Positions 1 through 12,279 of a stretch of 64,000 nucleotides of DNA are shown here, one piece after another. The notes under the pieces were generated by a model. That model worked only from the letters and a program-made list of their open reading frames with translations. It made no database searches and was not told the origin of the DNA. A program made the translations under genes and the position numbers. Position 1 is the first letter of the stretch. Each line of letters opens with the position of its first letter. The stretch spans positions 124,001 through 188,000 of the forward strand of contig LLCB01000084.1 in NCBI GenBank assembly GCA_001414345.1, read 5' to 3'. Source of the DNA: Hymenoscyphus infarciens. Taxonomy: Eukaryota > Ascomycota > Leotiomycetes > Helotiales > Helotiaceae.

Positions 1-3000
1 GAAGTTATAGAAACTAAGAAAGCTTTAAACACCTTTTACTATCTTAGAAGCCTACTATTTTTATATTACTAAGACCTTTTTAAAGTCTACTTTAATACTA
101 TTAGTATTAATAATAAACCTAAGGTATTTTATCTTCTTAATATTAAACTTATACTTCTTAATATTAACTTATAACTTAGTATCTTTAAGATATTAAAAGA
201 CCTTTTATATATACTCTTTATATTTAAAGACATTTAATAAGTAGATAAAGATATTATCTAAATAGATAGAGTAGAAGTTATCTAAGTAATTAAATAAAAT
301 ATTCTTTATATAATACTAGTAGTTAAATAGGCTATTAGTTAACTAAATAGTAAGACCTTATACTTATAAGTTCTATAATATATATAAAAAGTAGTTAATT
401 CCTTAGTATCTAGATCTATTTATATATAGTAGAAAGCTTACTAAATATCTAGCTTAGTAAAAATATAAGCTTAACTAATATATATAAGCGTTTTATTAAT
501 TAGAGATAATAGATAGTAGTCCTTTTAAGTAAGTATATTAAGTTTTTAGAAGTTAATATAAAAACATAGCCTTCTATCTACTTTCTTTATAAATAGACTA
601 GAAGTAGTAAAAGAGGACTACTTATACTTAATAAACCCTTTATAGAGATTCTCTAAGATATATTCCTTTATAGCTAATAGCTTCTTAGTAGATATCTTAT
701 ATAAAAGAGAATATCTAAGAGTATTTAGACTTTTAAGATTAATCTTATAGTTATAGTATTAGTAAGATAGGAGAGTATCTAAGATAGCCTTAGAAAATAC
801 TTCTTTAAAGTCTTAGTACTTATTAGAAATAGCGATTTTAAAGGCTATATCTAGCTCTTAATTAGCTATAATAGTGTTAATTCTATATATACTTATAGTA
901 AATATCTTACTATTCTTTTAGAATAAGTAATAATATATTCTTATAGTTAGAATAGCTAAAACATTAATAATAGAGTCTAACTTCTTTAAGATAAAGGGTT
1001 TCTAATAGTATACTAGAGTAAGTACCTTCTTTATAATACTCTTAAGTTCTCTCTTTATAACCTAGTATTATACTTATATTAAGAACTTATAGCTTTCTCT
1101 ACTATATATAGATAGTATATAACTAGTTAAGGTTATAGTATTAATTTAAGATAATTTATAAGCTCTAAAAGTCTTTTACCTTATTAGTACTATTTATTTA
1201 TTTCTAGAGCTTAATTATAAGTATTAGCTTTATCTTAGTAAGAAGGTATAGAGTCTTTTAGTTATATAGTATCTTAAGAGAGAGGAATTAGCTATTAAGT
1301 AGAGAAGTAAGGCTTAAGGTTATTAGGCTAGAGTAACTTCTAATAAGTTATATTAATATTAATATAAAAGTATTTAAAGAACTTTTAGCTAAGAATAATA
1401 TTATATAAACCTAAGTCTAAGAAGATAAAGAGTATATTAAAGAGTTTATAACTATCTAAGATATAATTTAAAATAAGATAGTATATAAATCTTAATAGAG
1501 GTAGGAAGTCTTTTAGTTTTTAAACTATAAAACTTTATAAGATTATAACTAAGTTATAAATTTATAAAAGAAAAGGTATTTACTTTAAAGTTATTAAAAG
1601 TAGTAGTTTATATATTAAATCTATTAATAGTTATTATACTAAGTAAAGTAAACGCTTTTCTACTAATTAATAACTATAAATTAATCTTAGAAAGATTAAT
1701 TCTATATTTATCTAAGAAGGTGTCTTCTTTTAAACTTCTTTGTTTTCTAACTTTAAGCTAGTATCTTCTCTTTTAAGCTTTTTAAGATTAACCTTATATA
1801 TTCTTAGCTTTAAGTAATTCTTAATATAGTAACTAGGCTTACTATAGTTAAAGTACTTATCTAAAAGTCTTAAAGTTAAGTAGTTATTTATAGTAAGAGT
1901 ATTAAAGTATTTAAGAGGAATAAAAGAAGCTATAAAGAAAGAAGAGATAATAGATATAGAAGTAGGTATATACTAGTTTAGATTAATACTACTTATAAGA
2001 TTATAAAAGGAGTTTATATCTCTCTTAGCTTAGAACTTAGTAATAATAAGAGATTAGTATAATATAGAAGTTAATTTACTTTATAAGTCTTCTACTAAGT
2101 CTTATTATATAACTTTAGCTTTATTTATAATTTATTAAAACTTAGTATAGAAGTTATAGAAAGTCTCTCTCTCTTTACTATAATAAGGTCTTAATACTTA
2201 ATATAAGCTTCTTAGTATATATGAGAGTTAATAGTAATATTTTAGAAGTAAGTTAATATCTCTTTATAGCTTTTAAACTAATCTATAGTATTAAACTTAT
2301 ATCTTAGGTAAATATAGTTTTAGGCTCTTCTAGAAGTATAGTAGTAGATTAAGTTTATTCTTACTTCCTTAGACTTAAAATAGTTAGTATTAAGAGATAA
2401 CTTTACTATAATCTTAGTTTCCTAGGTTATATAGATGAATTCGTCTTCTATAGTAAATAGATAAGAATTAGCTATCTAACTAGTCTTCTTTAATAATAGA
2501 GCTATAAAAGAGGAACGAGTTATATTAAGAGTTTATAGTTAAGAAGAGGTATATTAATAAGAACTACTAGCTATATTTAAAGTATTTACTTTAAGTTTAT
2601 AAACTTTACTTATTAATAAGGTTATTACTTTAAGAATTTATTATAGAGTAGACTAGGTAAAGGTAATTTAAGAATCTTATACTATAAGAGACGAGTAGTT
2701 ACTTTAGTAGAAGGAGGTAGTAGTAGTATAGTAATAGCTAGTATATATATTTTAGTAGATTAAGTTCTTAAACTAGATTAGAATATAATATTAATAGAAG
2801 TAAAAAGAAAGATAGGCTCTACTAACTCTAAAGTAGAGTAGAATAGTTCTTAGGTTAATAGGTTACCTTTAAAGGACTTGATATAGCTAATAGAAGAATA
2901 TTAAACTTTATTACTTAATATAAAGAGGTTTAGCTTTATAAAGAAAGATAGTAGATCTAGAGGATTTAATATAAAGTAAATATATATATTATTATTAGGA

Positions 3001-3150
3001 TATTAGTAAAAGCCTTCCTAGGTAAAAAGAGAGAGTTTAGTTTTAGTATAATAGCTCTCTATAAATATATAAAGAGAGTACTTATAGAAGAGTACCTTTT
3101 ATTAAAGAAAACTAAAGTAAAGAGAAAAGTAGAGAGTATAAGTACTCTAG
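1..3150 (-). mobile_element. Decayed Ty3/gypsy retrotransposon, truncated by window start
   Basis: Reading the minus strand, bases about 420 to 1 still follow the Ty3/gypsy reverse transcriptase: a stretch resembling the DxxTKEL...YKYKVLPF...TN block, then the region of the YLDDIL catalytic box (near 260-290), then a block like VQAFLGF at the window edge. Further upstream on the same strand (about 1858-1811) a gag CCHC zinc knuckle keeps its spacing and flanking residues, but the Cys and His positions now read Tyr, as G-to-A and C-to-T changes would produce. Stop codons are everywhere. RNase H and integrase would lie beyond base 1. The right boundary near 3150 is approximate and no LTR was found. 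Family assignment is fairly secure; exact limits are not. Confidence 0.75.
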
Positions 3151-6100
3151 ATTTATTTATATATATTAAGCAAGTTCTTAGAAAAGCCTTAAGATAACCT
3201 AGTTATATAAGTAACGTATATAACTAAGACTATTATATAAGTTATACTTAATAACTATTAACTATAAGCTTAACAATACTAAGAGAGAGAGTCTATACTC
3301 TAAAATACTATCTAAGAGCTTTATATATAAATAGAGTTAGTTAAAAGCTTATCTAGAACTCTAGTAAAGAATTTCTACTAAGCTATACTTACTATAGCCT
3401 CTACTAAAGCTATTAATATTACTAAATAGATATTAGACTAGAAATACTAATACTAGAATAATATTCTCTAGAGTATCTCTAATATTAAAGAGCTAGAGTA
3501 TAAAGAGAACTTCGTACTTACTTATCTCTATATATACCTAATATAGGTCTAAAATAAGCTTTAAAAGTATAAATTTAATACTATTATTAAGAAGCTATAA
3601 GTCTCTACTAAAATACTTTTTAAAACGTTTTATACTCTAAACTAGAACGCTTTTCTTAAGAAAAAGTAGCTAAAAAGCATCTTTACTATAATAATACTTA
3701 GAGACTTATAAATTATAGCTCTTAAAAAAAAGATAGTATATCTATACTTTTATAAGATTAAATACTATATATAGCCTAATCGAACTTACTAATATTCTTA
3801 CTATATTTTAATAGATTTAATAGTTCTACTTTTAAAAAGAGAAATAGATAAAGAATATATAATAAAAGCTTATACTTATTTATAAGAAAAGAAATAAGAT
3901 AAGCTAAAAGCTAAATCTATTAAAAAGAGTTAGTTCTAAGTAAGAATAACTAGTAACTCTAGTACTTTAGATAAGAGTTTATTAAGATTTCTTACTAGTT
4001 ATATTAGAGTAATTATTAACTTATTCTTAGATAATAAAGTTATAGTAAGTATAGAAGTCTATTTAATAATTATTAACTATTAATAATACTCTTTTAGTAA
4101 CTTTATACTTCTAAAAGTAGAGTTTTAGTAAAAAGATATTTAAGTATTAGCTTATAAGTAAAAAGAGACTTAAAGTATTTATATATATATAGAAATCTAA
4201 AAGCTAGGTTAATTACTAGTATAGACTTATAATCTATAAACTTAAATTAGTTAATAAGCTAATCTAGATCTTAAAAAATATTATTAATATTATTATTAAG
4301 AAGGAAAACTAAGATACTAAAGTAATTTATATTTAGATAATATACTAAAATAAAGCTTTTAATAAAGTAATAAATAATAAAGCTTTAAATAATATAGCTC
4401 TAAAATAGGAAAGATATAATAATAAAGCAAATAACTAAGAACTATATAATAATATAATTATAGATAAAGAGTTTAAGCTATAAATAGTAGAAGTTAAAGC
4501 TCTAAGAGATCTAAACTTAAGAGTAGAAATAATACTATAGATAGTAACTAGACTTTTAACTTTAAACTTAACTTCTAAGTCTAAAGAGGCTTAACTATAA
4601 GCTTAAATTCTAAAAGAAGATAAGTAAGGAAGTTATAATATAGATAATTAAGATCTTAATAAAAGTAATATACTATATATTACTAAGAGCGCTCTAGTAT
4701 TAGTAAATATCTAAAGTATATAAAATACTTATACGCTAACTTCTAAATAATATATATATAACGTTATAAATAACTAGAGTAGTATATTCTTATACTTACT
4801 ACTCTAGCTAAGAGAAGGTAAAGAACTTAGTAATCTAAACTAAATAGATACTCTAATTAAGTACTAAGAAAGAATAGTACTATAAAGTAGAGCGTAAATA
4901 AGTACTAAATAAAGTAAATATAAAAAGTAAACTAAGAAAGTAGCTTTAATAAGAGTAAGCTTAATACTTCGTAGATAGTCTCTAGATAATAATAATAATA
5001 AAGATATAAATAATTTAATTAATATCTTATTATTAGAAATAATTAGTATATATCTTTATTAGACTATACTAGACTATATAGAGTTATTTACAGCTTTCGA
5101 GCTAGTACTCGAGCTAGAAGCTAGAGATAAAGAAGCTCTATAAGCTATATATACTATTATAGTAGATATAGTTAAAAAAGAAAATAAACTAATACTAGAT
5201 AATACCTCTCTATAAGTCTATAAAAGTAAACTTCTACTAAAACTAAAAAGCTATAAAAAGCTTAAAAAATACTTATATAGAAAGTAGTTTAGAAGACAGA
5301 CTCTATAATTAAGATTAAAAACCTAGAAACTTAAGCTTACTAGATAAAACTATAGTAAAAAGATATTATATCTATTAATCTTATACTACTTTAGTAAGTA
5401 TTCTAATATAAATTAGACTTAATAGAGTATCTTACTAAGTACTAATATAAATTATTATTAAGAATAACTTATAAGTAGAAGATTTAATTCTTTCTATCTA
5501 CGTAGTTATACTTATCTCTTAATTATTTAAACTAGCTATATCTATAATAGCTTAATCTAATCTTAAACTAAAGTAATATAATATAGTTAATATATTTAAA
5601 AGAAGCTTAAATAGTACTCTAGTTATATACTATATACTCGATAAGATTAAAAAGCTTAGAAAGGTTATTCTTATTAATTAATTATTATATAAATTATAAG
5701 ACTTCCGAGTACTATAGTTTAATAAGTTTATAAGTACTTTAAAAGAGAAACTTAATCTTATCTTATACTTAGAGAAACTATCTATATATATATTAGAAAA
5801 TCAAAAAGTCTTTATAATATTTTATATTAATAATATCTAATTAATATACTATAAATTAGATAAGGTTTAAGCGTGCTTACTAATCGATATTCTTAATAAG
5901 ATATATAAGTTATATAACTTAAAAGATATTAAATAGTTTCTTAGTATTAGAGTTCAGCTATAGCTAATATATAATATCTATATATACTACTACTAAATAT
6001 TAAGCTTAAGAAAAATTAAAAAAAAGTATAAAAACTAGTGAGATTAAGCTCTACTAGAAGATAGTAGAGTCGATTTTATATACTACTATTATAATTTAAC

Positions 6101-6620
6101 TAGATATTATATTTATATACTTCTAGCTATTCTACTTCTTAATAAATCTCTTAAAAGATTATATACTTATAGTTAAATAGACACTCTAATATCTATTTAG
6201 ATTAAGGTTTTTAGTAATTAAATACTTAGTAGAGAAGAGAGAAAGACTTCTAATAATAGTAAGTAATATATTATATATAGACGATATTAGAATATATTAG
6301 TTTCTATATAGATATACTATATTACACTTTAGTAGACTTATAGCCTAGTATATCTTAAAATAAGACATAGTTACTATATTAATAATAAAGGTAGAGTAAT
6401 ATAGTATAAAATCTATTATAAGTAAAACTATAGCTTTAAAGCGTCTATTCTTAGAATTAAAGCTTAATCTTAAAAGAGTATAAATAGTATTCTATAATAA
6501 TTCTTAAATAATATAGCTAGTAGTAGAAGACAACTAATAGATCTTTACTAAGCTCTACTATATAGAGATTTAAAATATATAGTTATACTAGAAGTATTAA
6601 TAAGAAGGTTTTTAACTTAT
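3150..6620 (+). mobile_element. Decayed Ty1/copia retrotransposon (pol remnant)
   Basis: On the plus strand around 5815-5960 the translation, ignoring stops, follows the copia reverse transcriptase: an altered YVDDI box reading FYINNI, then the spacing to NLKDIK and FLSIRVQ, which matches the family's Y-x-MKDLG-x-x-x-FLGI block. At about 6350-6600 a copia RNase H pattern follows (K-x-D-x-V, then EAEY-like, then a DN-like pair). CAA/CAG and TGG codons have become stops, consistent with RIP. Gag and integrase should lie between about 3200 and 5000, but I could not pin conserved residues there. It is opposite in strand to the gypsy relic at 1-3150. Ends are estimates; the right end is limited by the LTR element starting at 6657. 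Confidence 0.7.
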
Positions 6621-6656
6621 ATACTTATTTATAACAGATATACTAATAGATAGTAT

Positions 6657-7133
6657 TGTGATAGTATGCTATCCTGGATTATTATATAACAGCACTATCC
6701 TGAATTGTTAGCATTTGTAAAACTGCTAATACCCCTGAGCAGTGCCGATACCTCTAATACCTCTAGGGCCGAGATTACGAATGACTAATACTCATATAAG
6801 CGAAGTGCCAAAGGTATTAATATCTGACATTTATATACAGAAGGGATTAAGATTCAGATGTTATATGTTTAGCTTTCTAAAGGATTAGAAGTTATATATT
6901 TAGCTTTTCAGCTCTTATTATTTAGTATTAGCTATATCAAGCAGGGCTCGGTTATTATTATTATCAGAACTTAGAAGCTTCTAACCTTCTTATATATAGA
7001 CATTTATATTCGATACAATAGAGAGACAGTTATTATTTTCTTTTATATTAGAGCCTAGTATCTATATACGTTATTCTACTATATACACTCCTATATACCT
7101 CTACTATAGTTATATATATTTCGTGCCGTTATA
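6657..7133 (+). repeat. 5' LTR
   Basis: It begins TGTGATAGTATG and ends GCCGTTATA, next to the internal sequence. It matches 11798-12274 along its whole length without net length change. It retains more CA and TG dinucleotides than the 3' LTR, so it is the less mutated of the pair. Confidence 0.9.
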
Positions 7134-7489
7134 TAAAAACAATAACTCTTCTTCGCTAGTAACAGCCTTAATAATATCTCTTTTTAAGCTTATTACTACT
7201 CTTTATTTAAAAGTCGATTTACTCTTAATTTAAAATATTATAATAGTATTCTTAAATAGCTAGGTAATTAGAGACTACCTAGACAGCTAGTAATAGCAGG
7301 GTTTATTATCTATATAGACAACTAGTATAAATCATGTTTTAGTATATGTTAAGGGATTAAAATATACTAAGTATTTCCTAAGAGTCCTAATAACCCTAGA
7401 TTTAGTAAATAAGTCGACTTATAATAGTTATCTAGAAGGCTTCTAAATCTAATCTTACCTCCCCCTCTCTCTAAATCAGCATCTTCGAA

Positions 7490-8230
7490 ATGTTAAACCT
7501 AGTTCTACTACAAAGTGTTAAACGCTCTTCTAGGGCTACCCCTCTTTCTAAAAGCTACTTAAATAGCACCTATATACTAAGATCTAGAAGATCTTAAAAC
7601 AACGGTCAAAGAGACTAGCAAGACTTCTTAAATATAGACTAGATATAGTCAGTTATATAAGCTTTAAAAGCAAAGAATCAAAAAACAAGGAATCAGCTAG
7701 CTAAGCTAGAAAGACAGATAAGCGAGCTCATAATTTAAAGTTAATAAAACACTTCGCCTCCTAACCCTCCCTAATCTAATCCTCTTTTAAACCCTCGATT
7801 AAACTCTCTCCTACTTCTAAGCTTAAATTCATACCTCTTTCAGCTATAGGTAGCTGCTCTTAATGCCTTCTAACAACCCTCTTCTAGGGCTACCCCTCTT
7901 TTCAAAAGACCCTTTAAACTCTCTTAGATCTATAACTATATACTAAGACCTAGAAGGTCTCGACGAAATAATAAGCAAGACTTCTTAGATATAGACAATA
8001 TATTAATAAGATAGTGGCATAAAAACAAAGGATAAAACAATTAGTTAGACGAGATAGATATACTCTTAAGCAAACTATAAAGTTAATAACTTAAAAAACA
8101 CTCTATCTCTAAACCCTTATTAATCTAACCCTCTTTTAAACCTTTATTCAAACCCTTCTTTACTTTTCAAAGCCTATATTTAGACCTCTTTCGCTTATAA
8201 GCCTCTACCTCTAATAAACTTCTCACTACT
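7490..8230 (+). repeat. Imperfect tandem duplication (~340 bp, two copies)
   Basis: The phrase CTTCTAGGGCTACCCCTCTT occurs near 7526 and again near 7880. The downstream blocks (AAGACTTCTTAAATATAGAC versus AAGACTTCTTAGATATAGAC, then CTAATCTAATCCTCTTTTAAACC-like) stay in register. Further duplications of another segment (TACGCT...AAGTAAGCTCTTAGCTAAGTTATCACTAT) occur near 8260, 8990, 9810 and 9965. Confidence 0.7.
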
Positions 8231-9268
8231 TCCTAAACCTTAAATCGGATACAAATCAGTTAAAATACGCTTTTTATTAAGACTAAAGAAGTAAGCTCTT
8301 AGCTAAGTTATCACTATCTTTAATCTCAACTAAACATTATCTAACTCTACTCTAAACTCCTCTCAAACCTCTACTAGCGAACATTTAAAAGACTACAGTT
8401 ATAAACCGAGTCCTAGCCACTAGTACAAAGGTTAAAAGAGATAGAAGTTAAAAGAGATAGAAGTAGAATTAGGAGAAGATTATACTAAAGAAACTTTTAC
8501 CGACTTTAAAAGGTCACTTTTCAAGTACAGCTATACTTAGAAAGATACTAGAATCAGAAAGCTTCTTTCATATATAGGACAAGATTATACCTCAGCTCTG
8601 AAACTCGTCTACTACTATTAAGAGACGCTAGAATTATAACTTTACTAAGATAGTAAATAATCTTTTAACTATAGATAAGAAGACCTACTAAAACGTTAAG
8701 TTATAAGATATCAGCACTACGGTCTAAAATACCCTCTCCTTATCTAATTCAGCCCTAAACTCTCTATAATATAATAGTGAATCGTCCTCTACTTTAGAAG
8801 TAGAACTCGAAATTAAAAGATAATTAAGTTCTTAAGTACCTTAAAAAGAATAAGGTATTATAATAACATTTAGTAACAAAATCCTTTAACTAGCTAAAAC
8901 CCTACAACTCTAGTATAGAGTCTTTCTTACTTTTCTAGCTAGGCTAGAGGTTCCTTTTTTTATTTTTAAACTTTTTAAAGCAGATGTGAGTTAGTTAAAA
9001 TACGCTTTCTATTAGGACAAAATAAAGAAGTAAGCTTTTAACTAAGTTATTACTATTTCTTAACTAAGTACTATCTAACTCTACTTTAAATCTTTTCTAA
9101 TTTTACTTTAAACTTTTTCCCTACTACTTCTAAAGTAGAATCGGAATCGAAAGACGATTTTAAATAAGTCCTTAAGTACCCTGGTTTAGACCTGAATTAC
9201 TAAAGGGAATAAGGCGGCCTACGGGCCTGAGTAATATAGTTCCTACGACAGTACTAATAAATGTTGTA

Positions 9269-9690
9269 CCTAAAACTGTACCCCTTTTTGTTGTCCTGAA
9301 CTTCGGATAGTATTTTTAACTTTGGTATTAAGTTTATTTGACCAGCTGAAACTCTACCCCTTTTTGTTGTCCTCAGATATACGGATAATAGTTTTTAACT
9401 TTGACAACTTCGGTAACAACTCTTTTGTTTTGACTAGCTGAAACTCCCCCTTTTATTGTCCCTGTTTACTCGGACAATTCGATAAACATTTGGCATTAAC
9501 TTCTCCTTTGACTAGCTGAAACTACTCCTTTTGTTGTCCTGAACATCGGACAATAACTATAATTTCAAATTCGGCTATAACAACGTATTTGACTAGCTGA
9601 AACTGCCTCTTCTTTTGTTGTCTCGAACTTCGGATAGTAAAACTCTGATAACCTTCGGTACTAAGTTCTTTTGACTAGCCGAAACCTTAC
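9269..9690 (+). repeat. Tandem array of ~82-bp units inside the LTR element
   Basis: The phrase GACTAGCTGAAACT (once GACCAG, once GACTAGCCGAAACC) recurs at 9340, 9432, 9510, 9591 and 9673, that is every 78-92 bp, preceded by one unit lacking the phrase. Each unit also carries a CCTTTTGTTGTCC-like run and a GAACTTCGGATAG-like run. The array keeps far more G+C than the flanking element. Confidence 0.8.
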
Positions 9691-10519
9691 CGACTCTGGT
9701 ATAGAGTCTTATAGTCTTTACTTTCTTACTTTCTTTTACTTCTGGTAGGGCTAGAAGTTCTTTTTTCATCTGAATTCGACTCGGATATGAATCGGTACGC
9801 TCTTGAAAGGATAGTGACCTCTTAGCTAAGTTATCACTATCTACGACATTATCGACTTTTCGTTTCCGACTTTACTCTAAGTCCCTACTAACCTGAGTTT
9901 AGATAAACTTACTTTCTTTTATATCTGGTATATTAGATGTTTTATTCGAATTTGAATCAGATACGAATCGGTACGCTCTCGAAGTAAGCTCTTAATTGAG
10001 TTATCACTGTTACCTACAACGTTACCTCTTGATGTTCGCTTCCGACTCTACTTTGAATTCGCCTCTGTCTCTGCTTTGAGCTTTTTGAACTTTTTGAACT
10101 TTTTAAACTTTTTCTAACCTGCTAGACAGGATCGGACTATACTCTTTTAGCGAACGCGAATGCTTATACTTTGATATTAAAGGATTAGAAATAAAGTCTC
10201 TTTTATAAACATCTATAAACTAGGTCAGATACTATTTAGATCCTGCTTAGTATCTTATAGATAATTTTCAGGGTTTACTATATCGTTTAAAAGACTTTTA
10301 TAGAGCTAGGACCACTCTAACACCTCTCTAAATAGCTTAATACATGGGAATTAGATAAGAATTAGATAAAAGAGTTAATTTGTGAAACTCTATTAAATAC
10401 CCTCTAATTCTAGTTACTCTTGATAAAGAACTTATAATAAAAACCTAAGATAAAACACTAACTAGTAGGAATGTTTAAAATTAATAAAGTAAAGAACTAA
10501 GACTAAGTTACTACTAAAA

Positions 10520-11010
10520 CAGGGCCTACTAACCCTTCCTAGGCCGTAGCCTCTCCTTTCTCTAACTTATTATCCTCCTCTCTACTCTCCTGAGCGTAAG
10601 GAGCCCGAATCGGCTCTTCCTCCACCTCCTCCTTATAAGCACGCTTCTTACCTTAGCGACCTCCTATAACCGGCTTTAGAGGGGACGCCTATAAACTCTT
10701 TAGATAAGCCTCGAAGAGGACTTAAACCTAGGTTTAAATAGAGGTCCCACTCTCTATAGTATAGCATAAAGACTATTAAATATTAGTAACTAAAACCTCT
10801 CTAATAAGTAAGAGGTACTTATAGTAACCTTAGTATAAAGCGCCTAAGTCTCCTCTAGAAGAGCGAACTATATCTCTAAACCATTCTTTAGTACCTCTAT
10901 ACTAGTAACAACTAACATCTTATCTAAGGCCTTAACAGCCTTCTTAACCTCCCCCTTCTTCTCCTTACCTATAAGCTTACTAAACTCCTTCCTAATAAAC
11001 TACGGCAACT
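10520..11010 (-). other. Antisense coding-like block inside the LTR element (unidentified)
   Basis: G+C rises to roughly half here, unlike the flanks. On the minus strand one frame reads a lysine/glutamate-rich stretch (KEKKGEVKKAVKALDKML near 10,980-10,925) and another reads an acidic tail (YKEEVEEEPIRAPYAQESRE near 10,640-10,580), with a few TAG/TAA stops between. I do not recognise a family. It could be the end of an accessory protein carried by the element or a captured host fragment; it could also be chance. Treat as a decayed ORF candidate only. Confidence 0.3.
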
Positions 11011-11784
11011 ACCTAAGTTAGAACAGATTTAGTATATATTTAGAATTAAACTTACTAGAATATATATAGTATTCTACTCTATATAGTATCTACACTTCTT
11101 CGACTTCGGCTTCTTAAAAGCGTATACGTAATCTCCGTTCTAAGATTTTATCTAAAGACACTAAACGCAGTAGACTTAGTAGATAGCTAAAAGTATATTA
11201 GAAGGACATAGAAGAGACATTTTACTATATTAGATTAGCTCTAAATCAGGTCTAATTAAGAAGGGAAGAACTTACTTTTATATATATATAATATATATAT
11301 ATATTCTAGGAGATAAGTTAGTATATAAGAATATACCTAATTAGAAGGTATTCTTACTATTTATATTATTTAGATAAAAAGAAAAGAAGAAGAGAAGTCA
11401 GAATCAGAGAAAAGTCGCCTACTAATATACTACTTATAATAATAGCTATTACTTTACAATTGTTATTTATCGCTTAATAATTACTATTATAATATATAAT
11501 AATAGTAAGAACATAATAACTCTATAGCAGCGTACCGCTTTCTACCTACCAGCTAATCATTAGCTTCTCTTCTATTTATATCCTATTATTATATAGTATA
11601 CAATAGTAAACAAAGAGCGATCAGCTCTTAAATAACAATACCACTAGCTACTAACCCCACCTCGACTACTAGACACTATAATAGTAAGACAAAGTTATAT
11701 TCTTTATAACAAAAAGACAAATAATACTCTAATCGACCTAATACTATACTAATCGCTAACCAAAGACTTGAGACGAGTCTTTTT

Positions 11785-11797
11785 AAAGGAGAGGGGA
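11785..11797 (+). other. Polypurine tract of the LTR element
   Basis: Thirteen purines in a row (AAAGGAGAGGGGA) lie immediately before the 3' LTR, the position of the plus-strand primer in LTR retrotransposons. Preserved Gs in such an AT-rich setting make it conspicuous. Confidence 0.7.
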
Positions 11798-12274
11798 TAT
11801 AATAGTATACTATCCTAGATTATTATATAATAGCATCATCCTAAATTATCGGCATTTATAAAACTGCCGATATCTCTAAGCAGTGCCGATACCCCTAATA
11901 CCTCTAGGGCCGAGATTACGAATAACCGATACTTATACGAGTAAAGTGCCGAAGGTATTAATATCTAACATTTATATATAGAAGGGATTAAGGTTTAGAT
12001 ATTATATATTTAGCTTTTTAAAGGATTAAAGGTTATATATTTAGCTTTTTAGCTCTTATTATTTAGTATTAACTATATTAGATAGGGCTCGGTTATTATT
12101 ATTATCAGAACTTAGAAGCTTCTAACCTTCTTATATATAGACGTTCATATTCAATACAGTAGAGAGACAGTTATTGTTTTCTTCTATATCAGAGCCTAGT
12201 ATCTACATACGTCATTCTACCATACGCACTCCTATATACCTCTACTGTAGTTATGTGTATTTCGTGCCGTTATA
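11798..12274 (+). repeat. 3' LTR
   Basis: It begins TATAATAGTATAC (the RIP-shifted form of the 5' LTR start) and ends GCCGTTATA, followed by the AGTAT target duplication. Same 477-bp length as the 5' LTR. Confidence 0.9.
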
Positions 12275-12279
12275 AGTAT

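Larger units (their letters stand above)
6657..12274 (+). mobile_element. Complete but pol-less LTR retrotransposon with paired 477-bp LTRs
   Basis: Two direct repeats, 6657-7133 and 11798-12274, are both exactly 477 bp. The element is flanked by a 5-bp target duplication AGTAT (6652-6656 and 12275-12279), and a purine tract AAAGGAGAGGGGA (11785-11797) abuts the 3' LTR, as expected for plus-strand priming. The 4.66-kb interior shows no reverse transcriptase or integrase pattern. It holds a weak gag-like patch on the plus strand (about 8450-8660, one TAG where Trp or Gln is expected), two rounds of internal duplication, an array of about 82-bp repeats and an antisense coding-like block. This is the structure of a large non-autonomous (LARD-like) element, or of one whose pol was lost or erased. 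LTR differences are mostly CA/TA and TG/TA, consistent with RIP. Confidence 0.88.
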
